Below, in pieces: positions 24,706-33,760 of a stretch of DNA of 64,000 bases. The position numbers and the translations under genes were made by a program. Every line of letters begins with the position of its first letter. Position 1 is the first letter of the stretch. The notes under the pieces were generated by a model, which was not told where the DNA came from, did not search any database, and saw only the letters and a list, made by a program, of their open reading frames with translations. This stretch comes from Gnetum montanum (lineage: Eukaryota; Streptophyta; Gnetopsida; Gnetales; Gnetaceae): positions 62,868 through 126,867 of the forward strand of contig MNCI01017937.1 in assembly GCA_015680685.1 (NCBI GenBank), in the 5' to 3' direction.

Positions 24706-24769
24706 TGTAACGCTTGAAAACTTCGGTTGTTGAGAAATTGAAAATTCTAAGTGAAATAGCCTAGCCTTG
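24706..24769 (-). repeat. E5 5' LTR remnant
   Basis: Sixty-four bases from TGTAACGC to GCCTAGCCT, matching the start of the LTR at 15057-15125. Continuation is cut off by the LTR of E2 at 24770. Confidence 0.6.
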
Positions 24770-26737
24770 TGTAGCGACTAAAAACATTAGTGGCTAGAAC
24801 ATTGAGGTCTATGGGTGGATATCCTAACCCTAAGTTTGCATGAGGGTCTACTAGAGGTAGAGATGGGGCATCCTAAACAATCTTGTCGATTGAATAGGGA
24901 CTTATCGAATGTAACTGAGGTGAAGTGTGGTTAGCCATGATGCTGATGCGAAATTGTGCTAAGTGTTTAAGCGATGTTAATGGTGTTGAGCATAGTCAAT
25001 TTTTTTTTAGCAAAAATGAGGATGTAAACATGTGGGGATTGTTTCCCTAGTGTAGTTGTAGGCACGACTATGCAATGAAACAACGAAAAAATGTAAATGA
25101 AATGCTAAAAATTCAAAGAGAGAGAGAAGTAGAACACCACTCGAAATGGGGTTGAGCATAGTTAACACCAAAGGAGTTAAAAGGAACACAGTGTACAATA
25201 GGCATAATGGATAGCATAATCACAGTCTCAGGGATGTCTGGCTATGAAGATTGGCTTTCTATTGAGGTGTTTGTGCCTGCTAGGTTGGTTGTTGCAGTGT
25301 ATCATCAACTGTAGTGTTTTAGTGGATTGCGGTGGGTTGTGATGGTTTGCAACTTTTCTGATATGCCTTGGTTCTCTCTCAAGAGTACTTTGAATTTGCC
25401 AATGCCAAGAGTGAGCCATCTCTCAAATTTTCCAATGCTTCAATTTTTCGCTAACCTAGATTTTTTTCAACCTTGAAAATGTTGAGGGTGAGAGTATTTA
25501 TAGGGTTAGGTTTAGCACAAAATGTGGGATGGCTACCATGTGGCAGAAGGAATGGTTGGGACTATGCTATCACCTAACTACACTCTTCACTGGGCTAGTT
25601 GTGTTGTGCCTTGTTGTGCTCTATTGGACTTTGCAAGATTATGACATTGTGACTATGCTACCAACTACATGTGCATGTGCCAAGAGGACTGTAAGGTACC
25701 TGAAAAAATACAATTTTGGAGACTATGCTCTCCACTATTTGGTATGGGATCAAGTGTAGTTACAATTTTGTGGATAAAAAGAGAGATAAAAAGATGCATT
25801 TTGCTAACTAAGCTTGTCGAAGGGGAGTTGGAGTTGAACTGAGTGTTGATGCTACATTGTGAAGGCCACTGGAGGCTATTTTGGCTAACTACACTTTGGA
25901 TTGGGGGAGAGCATAGTCTCACACTTAGAGAAATCTTCAAACAATGGCTTTGTGTTGACTATGCTCTCCACTGGAGGCTGACTATGCTTGACTATGCTTT
26001 GGATTAAGGTAGAGTGTAGTCCCACACTTAGAAAAATTTGCAAAAAATGGCTACGTGCTGAATACACTCCTAACTAGGGATGAGTGTAGTCCTAACACTT
26101 GGAGAAATTTGTGCAAACTGGGCATTCACATTGACTATGTTATTCACGAGAGGTTGACTATGGTTTGGGGCACTGGAGAGCATAGTCCCAACACTTAGTA
26201 AGATTTGTTGCAATTGGCTTTATGTTGACACATTGAAAAAATTGCAAAATTGGCCTTTGTGTTGACTATACTCTCCACTGAAGGCTGATTATGCTCCCAA
26301 CTGGGGGAGAGTATAGTCCTAACACTTTGCCAAATTTGTAGTCAAGAGGCTGTAGTTTGGATTTGGTGGTTTTTCATTGGCCTCTCTTTGTTGATGTTTG
26401 GAGGAGTGGCTCGAGAGATGTTAACAAAGAACAACAAAACACCACAGTAGGCTTGGCACCAACATCACTCTTCAGTACTTGATTAGGTGTTGTTGCACCA
26501 TGCTTAAGAGTGCTATGGATAGTGGTATGCTAGAGTGTAGGCAAAAAGTGAGAGAAGGCATAGGTGATGTGCTGGGGATAAAAGGGAAATATAAGGTGTG
26601 AATGGGGTATTATGACATCACAACTTGATGGTGATCATGGCACTAGAGTGGCTTGACCTTGAAAATGTTGACCTCTTGTTGGAGTGCTTATGAGAGAGTT
26701 AGTGTAGATTCAGGGCTAGACTGGTTGTGAAATTGTA
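24770..26737 (-). repeat. E2 3' LTR (S1)
   Basis: About 1.97 kb, beginning TGTAGCGACTAAAAAC as S3 (46198) and S4 (54915) do. On the minus strand it would start TACAATTTCACAACC and end GTTTTTAGTCGCTACA. A TATA box sits at 25494-25503. From 25880 to 26340 a unit with GACTATGCTCTCCACTGG and CATAGTCCCAACACTTAG is repeated about five times. Confidence 0.75.
25494..25503 (-). promoter_or_regulatory. Tat LTR TATA box (S1)
   Basis: Minus strand CCTAACCCTATAAATACTC. Equivalent CTATAAA boxes occur in S3 at 46933-46939 and S4 at 55613-55622, and a worn version (CCTAACCCTAGAAGTACCC) in inverted S6 near 48378. Confidence 0.6.
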
Positions 26738-26771
26738 GTGTTGTTGGGCTACTTGGGGACTTGATTTATCT

Positions 26772-26805
26772 ATTTTTCCTTTTTTTTCTTTTCTCTTTCA
26801 TTTTT
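26772..26805 (-). other. E2 polypurine tract region
   Basis: Pyrimidine run on the plus strand (TTTTTCCTTTTTTTTCTTTT and on), so purine on the element strand, a few tens of bases from the LTR start. E3 and E10 have similar tracts near 35690-35710 and 57010-57030. Likely primer for plus-strand synthesis. Confidence 0.45.
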
Positions 26806-27348
26806 AATATGCTACATGGTAAACCTATTTTGGGCTCTACACATTGCTAAATGCTTATTGTAGGTGCTTCCATCAAGTGGGTTGCATGTCACTAGATGGG
26901 CTTTGCATTGATGTTTGCGAAACTGTGTCATGTTTGTATGATAGGTGTTTCCTCCCTAGGATGAATTGTGTTATATCTGCCTTGGATTTAACTAGCCAAT
27001 AGAGGCTTATCATGGGATGATGTATGTTACATCACCCTTGGATTTTACAGTTTGACATGAAGAGGGTGCCATGTGATCATAGCACATGAATGTCAAAGGG
27101 CTTGTAATCTTTGTTATGTGGGGCAAGAGAGGGTACTAGGATGTAGGGGTAGATGTGCATAGGCTATAACAAGATGAGGGGGATGTGCACTCTTGAGAGG
27201 CTTAGCTAATCTGAGCATGCACATCGGAGCAATGTGATGACTTGTTGCTATGATGAGATCAATCTTTATACAAAAACTCAAAGCTTCATCCTGCAAACAC
27301 AACTTCAAGAAGACAAGAAAAAAACAAAAAATAAAAAAACATGCCAAA
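26806..27348 (-). other. E2 3' tail, shared by E2, E3 and E10
   Basis: Contains GATAGGTGTTTCCTCCCTAGG, AGCCAATAGAGGCT, GGGGATGTGCACTCTTGAG and GGCTTCATCCTGCAAACACAAC-like blocks that recur at 35838-36215, 41221-41590 and 57150-57575. No gene supported. Confidence 0.5.
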
Positions 27349-27635
27349 AAAATTGTAGGGGATGAAGATGCTGTAAGTGCTCCAAAGGTTACACTTGTTG
27401 CAGGTGCTCAAAAAGCTAGCAAAATTTCGGGGGGCAAAGATGTTGCAAGTGGTCCCAAGGCTACCCTCGTGGAAAGTGCTCAAAAAACTAGCAAAATTGT
27501 AAGGGGTGAAGATGTTACAAGTGCTCCAAAGGTTGCCATTTTCGTAGGTGCTTAAAAGGTTAGCAAAATTGCAAGGGAGAAGATGTTGCAAGTGCTCCAA
27601 AGACTACCCCCATGGCAAGTGCCCGAAAAGCTAGT
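27349..27635. repeat. Four 72-bp tandem units, open in frame
   Basis: Units begin at 27349, 27421, 27493 and 27565, each with AAAATT..GGGG..GAAGATG and ending GCTCAAAAAGCTAGC or close. Because 72 is a multiple of three the plus strand repeats 24 residues (KI.G.(E/K)DV.SAPK-like) after a basic stretch KKTRKKQKIKKHAKK, and the minus strand is also open (27600-27286). The homologous place in E3 has only one unit. The fourth unit has a 1-base loss. Confidence 0.7.
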
Positions 27636-27799
27636 AAAAGTGCCTTGGAGGAAGGGGGTGGAAAAAGATGTTGTAAAGGCTACCTTTGTTGTAGGTGTTC
27701 CATTCTAGGATTGTAGTATGCTTACCCGCATGATGTAGAAAAGGGGAAAAGTTTATGATCACTTGCTTGCTTGTAGGAGGATGGAAGAACGTATTGGTG

Positions 27800-28320
27800 G
27801 ATGCTCATGAACCCAGTTTAAGGTCTTGGAAAACCATGCTATGCTAGTTTATAGTCATAGTGGACTACTGTATGCTAGTTTAACATCATAGTAGACATGT
27901 TGTGCCACTTAAAAGTCATGGTGGACTACTAGTTTAAGATCATAGCAAACTACTGCACCAGTTTAACATCATAGTAGATGAGCTATGCCATTTTAGTGTC
28001 ATGGTAGACAAACTGTGCTAGTTTATGATCTTAGTGGACCTTTGTGCTAGTTTAAAGTTGTAGCGGATGAGTTGTGTCACTTTAGCGTTGTGGTGGATGA
28101 ATGTTGTGCCAGTTTAGCATCGTAGTGAATGAACTATGTGTGTGTGCTAGTTTAATGTCACAACAGATGAGTGTTTTGCCAATTTAATGTCATAATGGAT
28201 GAGCTACTTTGCCAATTTAATGTTGTAGAGGATGAGTGCTTTACTAGTTTAACATTGTAGGAGATGAGCTACTTTGCCAGTTTAACATTATAGTAGATGA
28301 GGTTTTACCTTACTTTGTTG
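27800..28320 (-). repeat. Tat spacer repeat (GTTTAACATCATAG type), E2
   Basis: More than ten variants of TAGTTTAACATCATAGTAGATGAGC at about 30-35 bp spacing, just downstream of integrase. The equivalent block in E3 lies at 36420-36720 and 41780-42090. Confidence 0.65.
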
Positions 28321-28329
28321 CTGTGTGAT

Positions 28330-29400
28330 GCTGCATGTTAGATGTAATATGGCTTCAAGTATGAATGGCTCATTGGATTGGAAAAGTTGATTTTGTCTTA
28401 ATCAACAAGCTTAAATGCTTCATTGTCATAGGCCTTAGTGACCAAAAAAGGCCCTTCCTAGTTAGCTGAGAATTTATCTACGAGCTTGCAAATGGCCTTG
28501 AGGAGTAGATCCCCTTTCCTAATTAGATGTTGATGTTGGTTGTAATGGTGCTTTTGTTGTTACTTTTCTTGATACCATTTAATGCAATCAAGCATGTGCA
28601 TACACTCCTCCTCTATCGAATTAAGGTCTACAGTTCTCAATTCATTATTTTGACCTTCATTGATGAAGTCCAAGAGGATCACCTAGAGCGATGGAATCTA
28701 CAATTCAAGTGGAAAAATTGCTTCAAATCCATAAATGAGGTTGTAAGGCATCATACCTATTGTTGTTCGGCGTGTTATGCAGTAGGCTCAAAGTGTGTAG
28801 ACTAGTTGCTCATGCCATTGTCATTTACTATTGCTTAGCATTTTCTTGAGAAGGTTGACAATGACCTTGTTGGTGGCCTCCACTTGGCCATTCACCTGAG
28901 GCTAGTATGGTGATGAAAAGGAATGTTTGATGCCAAAGTCCTCACTAAAGGCTTTAGTTTTAGCACTGCTAAATTGTAGCCCATTTTCCATTATTATGGT
29001 CATGGGTAAGTTGAAACGGGTCACTATGTTATTTAACATGAATTTGCAAACCTGCTATGATATCATCTTTCTAAGGAAAATAGCTTTGAACCACTTAGTG
29101 AAATACTCAGTGGTGGTTATTATGAAGCCATGTCCTATGGAGGACTTAGGTGTTATGGATCTAGTGATGTCTAAGCTCCAATGTTGAAATAGCCACATGA
29201 TCTACATTGTGTGCAATTCAGTTGGTGTCACGTGCATTAAGTTGCCATGACATTTACAAATGTCACACATTTTGACCTTTGAGATGTAATTGCTTTCCAT
29301 GTGAGGCCAATAATATCCTAGCTATCTAATTTTTGTTGCAATTACCCTAGGTGTTATGTGGCTATTGCATAGTTCCTCATGGACTTGCTCAACGATTATC
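28330..29400 (-). pseudogene. E2 integrase, decayed
   Basis: The minus strand reads through with few frameshifts. The zinc-finger part (about 29400-29240) shows HITPRVIATKIR, LGYYWPHM and CDICKCHG. The core has a SLDITRSITPKS block (first Asp kept), TRFNLPMTIIMENGLQF (second Asp replaced by Glu), SPY.PQVNGQVEATNKVI (Glu kept) and the AYCITRRTTIGMMPYNLIYG target-recognition stretch. The C-terminal part has DKFSANWEGPF and SHSYLKPYY, ending near 28330. This wording is typical of Tat integrase. Stops are mostly TAG/TAA. Confidence 0.85.
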
Positions 29401-29699
29401 TATGCCTTACTATTGCTTATGTAGGTTAGCAATATGTCATCATAGGATTTGTGACACAACATGTTATCAACTACGTTGATGTATTACCATGAGCATTTAC
29501 ACATTGCATCCTTTTGAGTAAGGGTTAAGTGTTGCAAAGGCTTGCCTTGCAGAAGGTACACCTTGATGTCATTGTAGCACTTCTTTGTATGGGTGGTGCT
29601 AATTGTGGCTAGGATGCATCTTCAATGGTTTGTGTGATAGGTGCAGTGCAATCCATCACTGAGGTGGGTAATTCATTGAACATGTTAGGTGTGATGCTA

Positions 29700-30030
29700 A
29701 GGGCTAATGTTGCTAGTGCATTAGCGATGGAATTTTCAGTTTAGGGAATATGTTGGATATCAATAGTTGCAAAGTGTTGAAGCAAATGATTTGTCAGGTC
29801 TTAGTAGGATTGTAAATGTTGTGCTTTTCAGGCATGAAATTTTGTTACCTAGTTGACCACTAATTATGAGTCACCTTGGATCACTATGTGTTGGATCCCT
29901 AGGTCATGTGTTGCAAGGATGCTTAGGAGGAGACCTTCGTACTTTTCCACATTGTTAGTGACAAGAAATTTGAAATGATATGTGAAGGATCAAATATCCC
30001 TAGAGTGAAACATGATTATAGTAATGATGC
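29700..30030 (-). pseudogene. E2 second (archaeal-type) RNase H, decayed
   Basis: Minus strand GASTSHKGSIITIIM, then TNNVEKYEGLLLSILATHDL, GIQHIVIQGDS, LVVN and, further on, HIP.TENSIANALATLA. This TNN..EYEALL...GDS.LVV...N..AD(A/N)A pattern is the extra RNase H that only Tat-lineage gypsy elements carry between pol RNase H and integrase. Catalytic Asp of GDS is kept. Confidence 0.8.
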
Positions 30031-30239
30031 TACCCTTGTGAGAGGTTGAAGCTCCAATAAAATGCAAAAGTGTCTCATAGTTTTTGGGCACTCGGGTAAT
30101 GCTATTAATGTATCATCTAGGAATTCTAGATCTATGTTGGCTTGATCATTTACAGGTGAAGCCATGAGTTGTGCGACTATAGCTTGACCTTTTATTGAGG
30201 CTTGGTGATGTAATGTAGGTTAGAATATGCTATTATTGC

Positions 30240-30640
30240 TTTCCATTATGCAATGTGACTACTTTCATAGATATTTGTTGTTATTGCTTGGAGTACATTA
30301 TTTTTGCAAATGACATTAAGCTAACTATGGAAAAGGTAATGCCTCCACTTCTTCAGTGAGAAAACTAGGGTGAGGCAATGCTTTTCCACATCATTTTTTT
30401 TTGTCTCATAGGCTACTAATGCATGGCTTATGTAAATTGGGACCTCTGCACCATCTTCTTGCTTTTGGCAAAGCAAAGAAGTGATGGACATGTCAAAAGT
30501 GGTAAGGTAGATGTAGAAAGGTTTATCTCCTTATGGAGGGTAAATTTTAGGCAATTGTTCTAACTCTTGCTTAAGATTGTTAAATGCTTTTTGGCATTAA
30601 GTGGTTCACTCAAAGTGGACTCCCTTCTTGAGCAAATGTT
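30240..30640 (-). pseudogene. E2 RNase H, decayed
   Basis: After the RT connection (LLKKGVHFE.TT, CQKAFNNLKQEL) the minus strand shows KPFYIYLTTFDMSITSLLCQ, PIYISHALVAYETKKNDVEK and CLTLVFSLKKWRHYLF, the Tat RNase H order (LYLS..D.A...VL...YYLS......YE..Y...EK..LAL). The first Asp is changed in context (TTFDMS). Confidence 0.75.
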
Positions 30641-31420
30641 GCATTTGTTGTAGCTTGTCGGTTAACTAGGTGATAAACCTACGTATGAATTGTAGTCTAC
30701 CCTACAACCCTTGTAGCTCCTTAAGGTTGGTCAATGGTGCTAAGTTGGTTATGGCCTTAAGCTTGTTAGGGTCTATACATATTATTGCTTTGGATACTAT
30801 AAAGCTAAGTATCTAACCTGTTCGGATACCAAAAACACACTTCTTGGGATTTAACTTAAGCTTGTGTTTTAGGCAATGTTTAAGCACTAGGTCTAATCAT
30901 TTATGTGGTTGTGGGCCACTTTGGACTTAATGACAAAGTCATTGATGTAATCATTGAGCAAACTAAGCATGTAGTCACTAAAGATATACGTCATTATGCA
31001 TTGATAAGTTCCTCCTATGTTCTTTAGTCCAAAAGGCATCATGGTATAGCAAAACATACCCCAAGGGGTCATGAAGGTTGTATTGAGTTGGTGTTCAAGG
31101 TTAATCCTAATCTGGTTATAGCATGAGAACTCGTCCATGAAGGGTAGATAATAAGGCGTGTCTTGTTGTGGTATCGATTAGTTGATTAATACTAGGCAAC
31201 GAGAAGTCATCTTTGATGGTTGCCTTATTTAGGTTCTAGAAGTCTATGCAAATGCGTATACTTTTGTTTTTCTTAGGCACAACTACGATGTTGGAGATCT
31301 AGTTTGCATAGTCAATAGTGTTGATGAAACTAGCTTTGTAAAGCTTAGTGATCTCATCATGGACTAGCAACACCACCTTAGGCCTAACCTTGCATGCTTT
31401 CTACTTAATTGGTTTAATGA
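30641..31420 (-). pseudogene. E2 reverse transcriptase, decayed
   Basis: Minus strand: ISNIVVVPKKNKSIRICIDF (about 31320-31260), NLNKATIKDDFSLPSINQL, then the open stretch 31138-30893 with MDEFSCYNQIRI, TPWGMFCYTMMPFGLKNIGG and LLNDYINDFVIKSK. The last is the catalytic box; the family has YVDD, here YIND, so one metal-binding Asp is Asn. The wording MPFGLKNAGATYQ is diagnostic of Tat RT. A frameshift lies near 31140. Confidence 0.85.
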
Positions 31421-31827
31421 AGAGATGAAGGATGACATTGTGCTAGACTAGTTAGGGTTCTAATCTTGGCATGTCCTTGTATGACCATGCAAAGGCTTGG
31501 ATATTTATCATTAATTTCTTTAGCGATGTCTTGGGCATGTTGGGGCTGTAGCGAGGAACTTAGTTTTAGTGTTTTCACCTCGTCGTTCAGTGTAGCCACA
31601 TGGATCTCAACAAGGGGATCCTCTATGACATCCCCTACCTCTAGATCGAGAGCCTTAACTAGATGGTCAAGCTAATCTAGTGGCGCTTCTATAGATGCTA
31701 TACACTCATTGTAGGTGGCAGGCTTAAGGTCGAGGTAATGAATGTCAATGCGTCGCTTAATATTGCCATGAGGCCCCATGAGGACCAAAAATGAGAAGAT
31801 CTGCTCTTGCATGACCATGGCATTCTC
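31421..31827 (-). pseudogene. E2 polymerase N-terminal region, decayed
   Basis: Minus-strand reading starting immediately after a splice-acceptor-like site: ENAMVMQEQIFSFLVLMGPH, KRRIDIHYLDLKPATYNECI, then the open stretch 31599-31414. This segment precedes RT in Tat/Ogre polyproteins; I know no enzymatic role for it. Confidence 0.55.
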
Positions 31828-32030
31828 CTACAGAAATAAACAAGAAAATTTCAAGCAACATCTATTTTAACAAAGTTAATATGCATAAATGGATAAAGAA
31901 ATGCAATGAAATTTAGTGAACTTGCATTCAGGTGGCTATACAAGGTAAGCATTTTTGTGCCAGTTTTAGGCCTTGGTAGGCCATATGCATGCTTGTTTTA
32001 GGTCTTAGCAGATCATGGATGCATCAAACA
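31828..32030 (-). other. E2 intron-like spacer with acceptor site
   Basis: Minus strand TTTATTTCTGTAG/GAGAATG: a pyrimidine-rich acceptor with AG at 31829-31828, directly before the pol frame. Ogre/Tat elements are known to have an intron between protease and RT. Upstream in E2 are TTTTAGGCC spacer repeats (31960-32020), which would be within the intron. Confidence 0.5.
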
Positions 32031-32231
32031 TGCAATTTTGGGGAGGGTTGGCCAAGTCTAGGAGAGGAATTAACTTATGCATTTGTTGGATAGTGAAGAA
32101 TTGTGATTTTGGGCTAGGTGTGGCTAACTACACTGTCACCCAACTATGCTCCCACCCAACTATGCTCTTCACTAGGCATTTAGTGTGGAGCATAGTTCTA
32201 GGTTGGTGGATAATTAAATGATCCAAGAGGG
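32031..32231. other. LTR-like stretch with ACTATGCTC motifs
   Basis: Carries CTAACTACACTGTC, ACCCAACTATGCTCCC and GAGCATAGTTCTAGG, motifs of the Tat LTR, between E2 and the accessory ORF at 32274. Too short to orient. Confidence 0.4.
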
Positions 32232-32238
32232 TATATAA
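32232..32238 (+). promoter_or_regulatory. TATA box before accessory ORF
   Basis: GGGTATATAAGCATGG, 36-42 bp before the ATG at 32274. The spacing would put transcription start close to the ATG. A plausible core promoter for the plus-strand ORF; unproven. Confidence 0.4.
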
Positions 32239-33120
32239 GCATGGTTTTACCATGGTAAGTTATCATTTCTATTATGCTATTGCCAGAGGAGAGCATAGTT
32301 GGAGGAAAGATGATGCACCGAAGTGGACACTTGCACCCAGGACTGGAAAACATCATTGAGGGGAAGAGAGCATTAGGGCATCTACCATAAGTGTGCATGG
32401 AAGAGAGGAGGCCATCGATGTTAACCAGGTACACCGACTACGTTCTCCCCTTTGTTCTATTTTTCATTTATTTTAGTAGGTTTTGGGGTTTTGGGTGTGT
32501 AGTCCCGTGCACTATTGTGCACACAATGCCATGGTAGTGGCTACTATGCCTACATTTCATCATGAATGTGGTGATAGAGAGGCTTTTAAGTAGTAGGAGG
32601 TTTTTTTTGCATGGTGAGTTTTGCTAGGTTGTGGGCTTTTGGCGTATGTGGGGGTTCTACTACATACTATGCTCTACAACATGGTTGTGCATGGGATTTT
32701 GGAGGCCATGGGATTCTATGGATGTGGGGAAATCACATAGGTGATATTCACCATCACATGGCACAACGCAACGAGGGGCACTATTGGCATTGTACACTGT
32801 GATGTGATCGTTGGGAGCTACCACTATCGTCATGCACCATGGTGTCTATTTTTCTTTTGGGATTTTGGCCCCTATGTAGGGTTAGGGCCATGTCCCTAAG
32901 GAGCCATAGTTGCCATTGTGCATCATTCTTTTTGCCCCTGATGTTCCTTTTATCTTTTGGGAAGCATGGAGGGTTAGAGTTGTGGTGCATTTCATGCTTG
33001 TGTTATAGCCTTGGAGGGGGGGTGTTGGGGATAATGGTTACCATTGCACTTTTTGTAGTGTGGTTGTAGAGGATGCTAGGGTTCTAGTAGCAACTAGGGA
33101 TGGCTTGCTGCTAGGAAAGT

Positions 33121-33144
33121 GGGGGGGGGGGGGGGGGGGGGGNG
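33121..33144 (+). repeat. Poly-G tract with one N
   Basis: Twenty-two G, an N at 33143, then G. Length is probably uncertain in the assembly. Confidence 0.8.
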
Positions 33145-33399
33145 TCTGTATCTACATTTTTTAATCTTTTGATGTGGGGTAGTGGTCTCACGAGTTATGT
33201 GCTCCAAGGGTTGTGGAAGCCATTATGCTTTATGGCGAGGCCATGAGGGCGATTTGTGTCAGGGCACATGTTGTTGCCCTCACCTTTTTTTATGTTTTCA
33301 AAGTACTAATGGAGGCTTGGCCTACCACAACTAGGGCAGGGTTACGCTCAACTGGGTGTAGCACCATGGGGAGACTATGCTCTCCATGGATGTGTGTGG

Positions 33400-33760
33400 A
33401 GAGGGTAGTTTTCTAAGTGTTTGCCAAAATGCTGGCCTTGCTAAGTGTTTGTTGAAATGTGTTTGTCAAAATGTTCATATTTTGAGACTATGCTCTCCAC
33501 ATTTTATATCATAGTTAGGGTAGTCCAAGAGTTGGTCAAAATTTTGGTTCCTTTTTGGAATACACTCTCTACTAAGGTAGTATAGAGTTAGAAAAAAATT
33601 GCTCTTTTTTGGGCTGCACTCTTCATCGAAGTAGTCTAGAGTTAGAAAAGAAATGTTGTCAAAATTGTGTTGACTATGTGTGATGCTAAACTGCCTATAA
33701 ACATGTGCCATACCCCAATGAGTGCTTGGCATGTTGAATGAGTTAAGCAATGTCCTACAA
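33400..33760 (+). repeat. Inverted Tat-LTR-like motif block
   Basis: GCTAAGTGTTTGTTGAAATG, GAGACTATGCTCTCCAC and variants such as TAGTCTAGAGTTAGAAAAG. They are in the orientation of S6 (inverted relative to S1-S4). Lies within the accessory-ORF locus, possibly in an intron or as an inserted LTR scrap. Confidence 0.4.

Larger units (their letters stand above)
15057..24769 (-). mobile_element. E5: Tat-type element with gag and protease only
   Basis: Minus-strand element bounded by a roughly 2-kb 3' LTR (15057-17055) and a 64-bp remnant of the 5' LTR (24706-24769), the rest having been cut off by E2. Order from 5' to 3': primer-binding site, leader, gag, protease, spacer repeats, antisense spliced ORF, dyad array, LTR. 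No RT, RNase H or integrase motif is present between protease and spacer, so it is a non-autonomous derivative. The two LTR starts match each other (GGTTGTTG..GAAATAGCCTAGCCTTG). Confidence 0.65.
24770..32030 (-). mobile_element. E2: Tat element with full polymerase block
   Basis: Minus-strand element with 3' LTR (24770-26737), polypurine tract, spacer, integrase, a second RNase H of the Tat type, RNase H, RT and an intron-like acceptor. Gag, protease and 5' LTR are missing; the sequence changes character near 32030. Presence of a second, archaeal-type RNase H between the first RNase H and integrase defines the Tat lineage. It supplies the reference order from which E3, E4 and E5 differ. Confidence 0.75.

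Noticed and set aside
27286-27600. 104-residue minus-strand open frame as a Cys/Phe-rich protein
   Set aside because: It is the complement of the 72-bp tandem units; openness follows from the repeat length being a multiple of three. No family motif.
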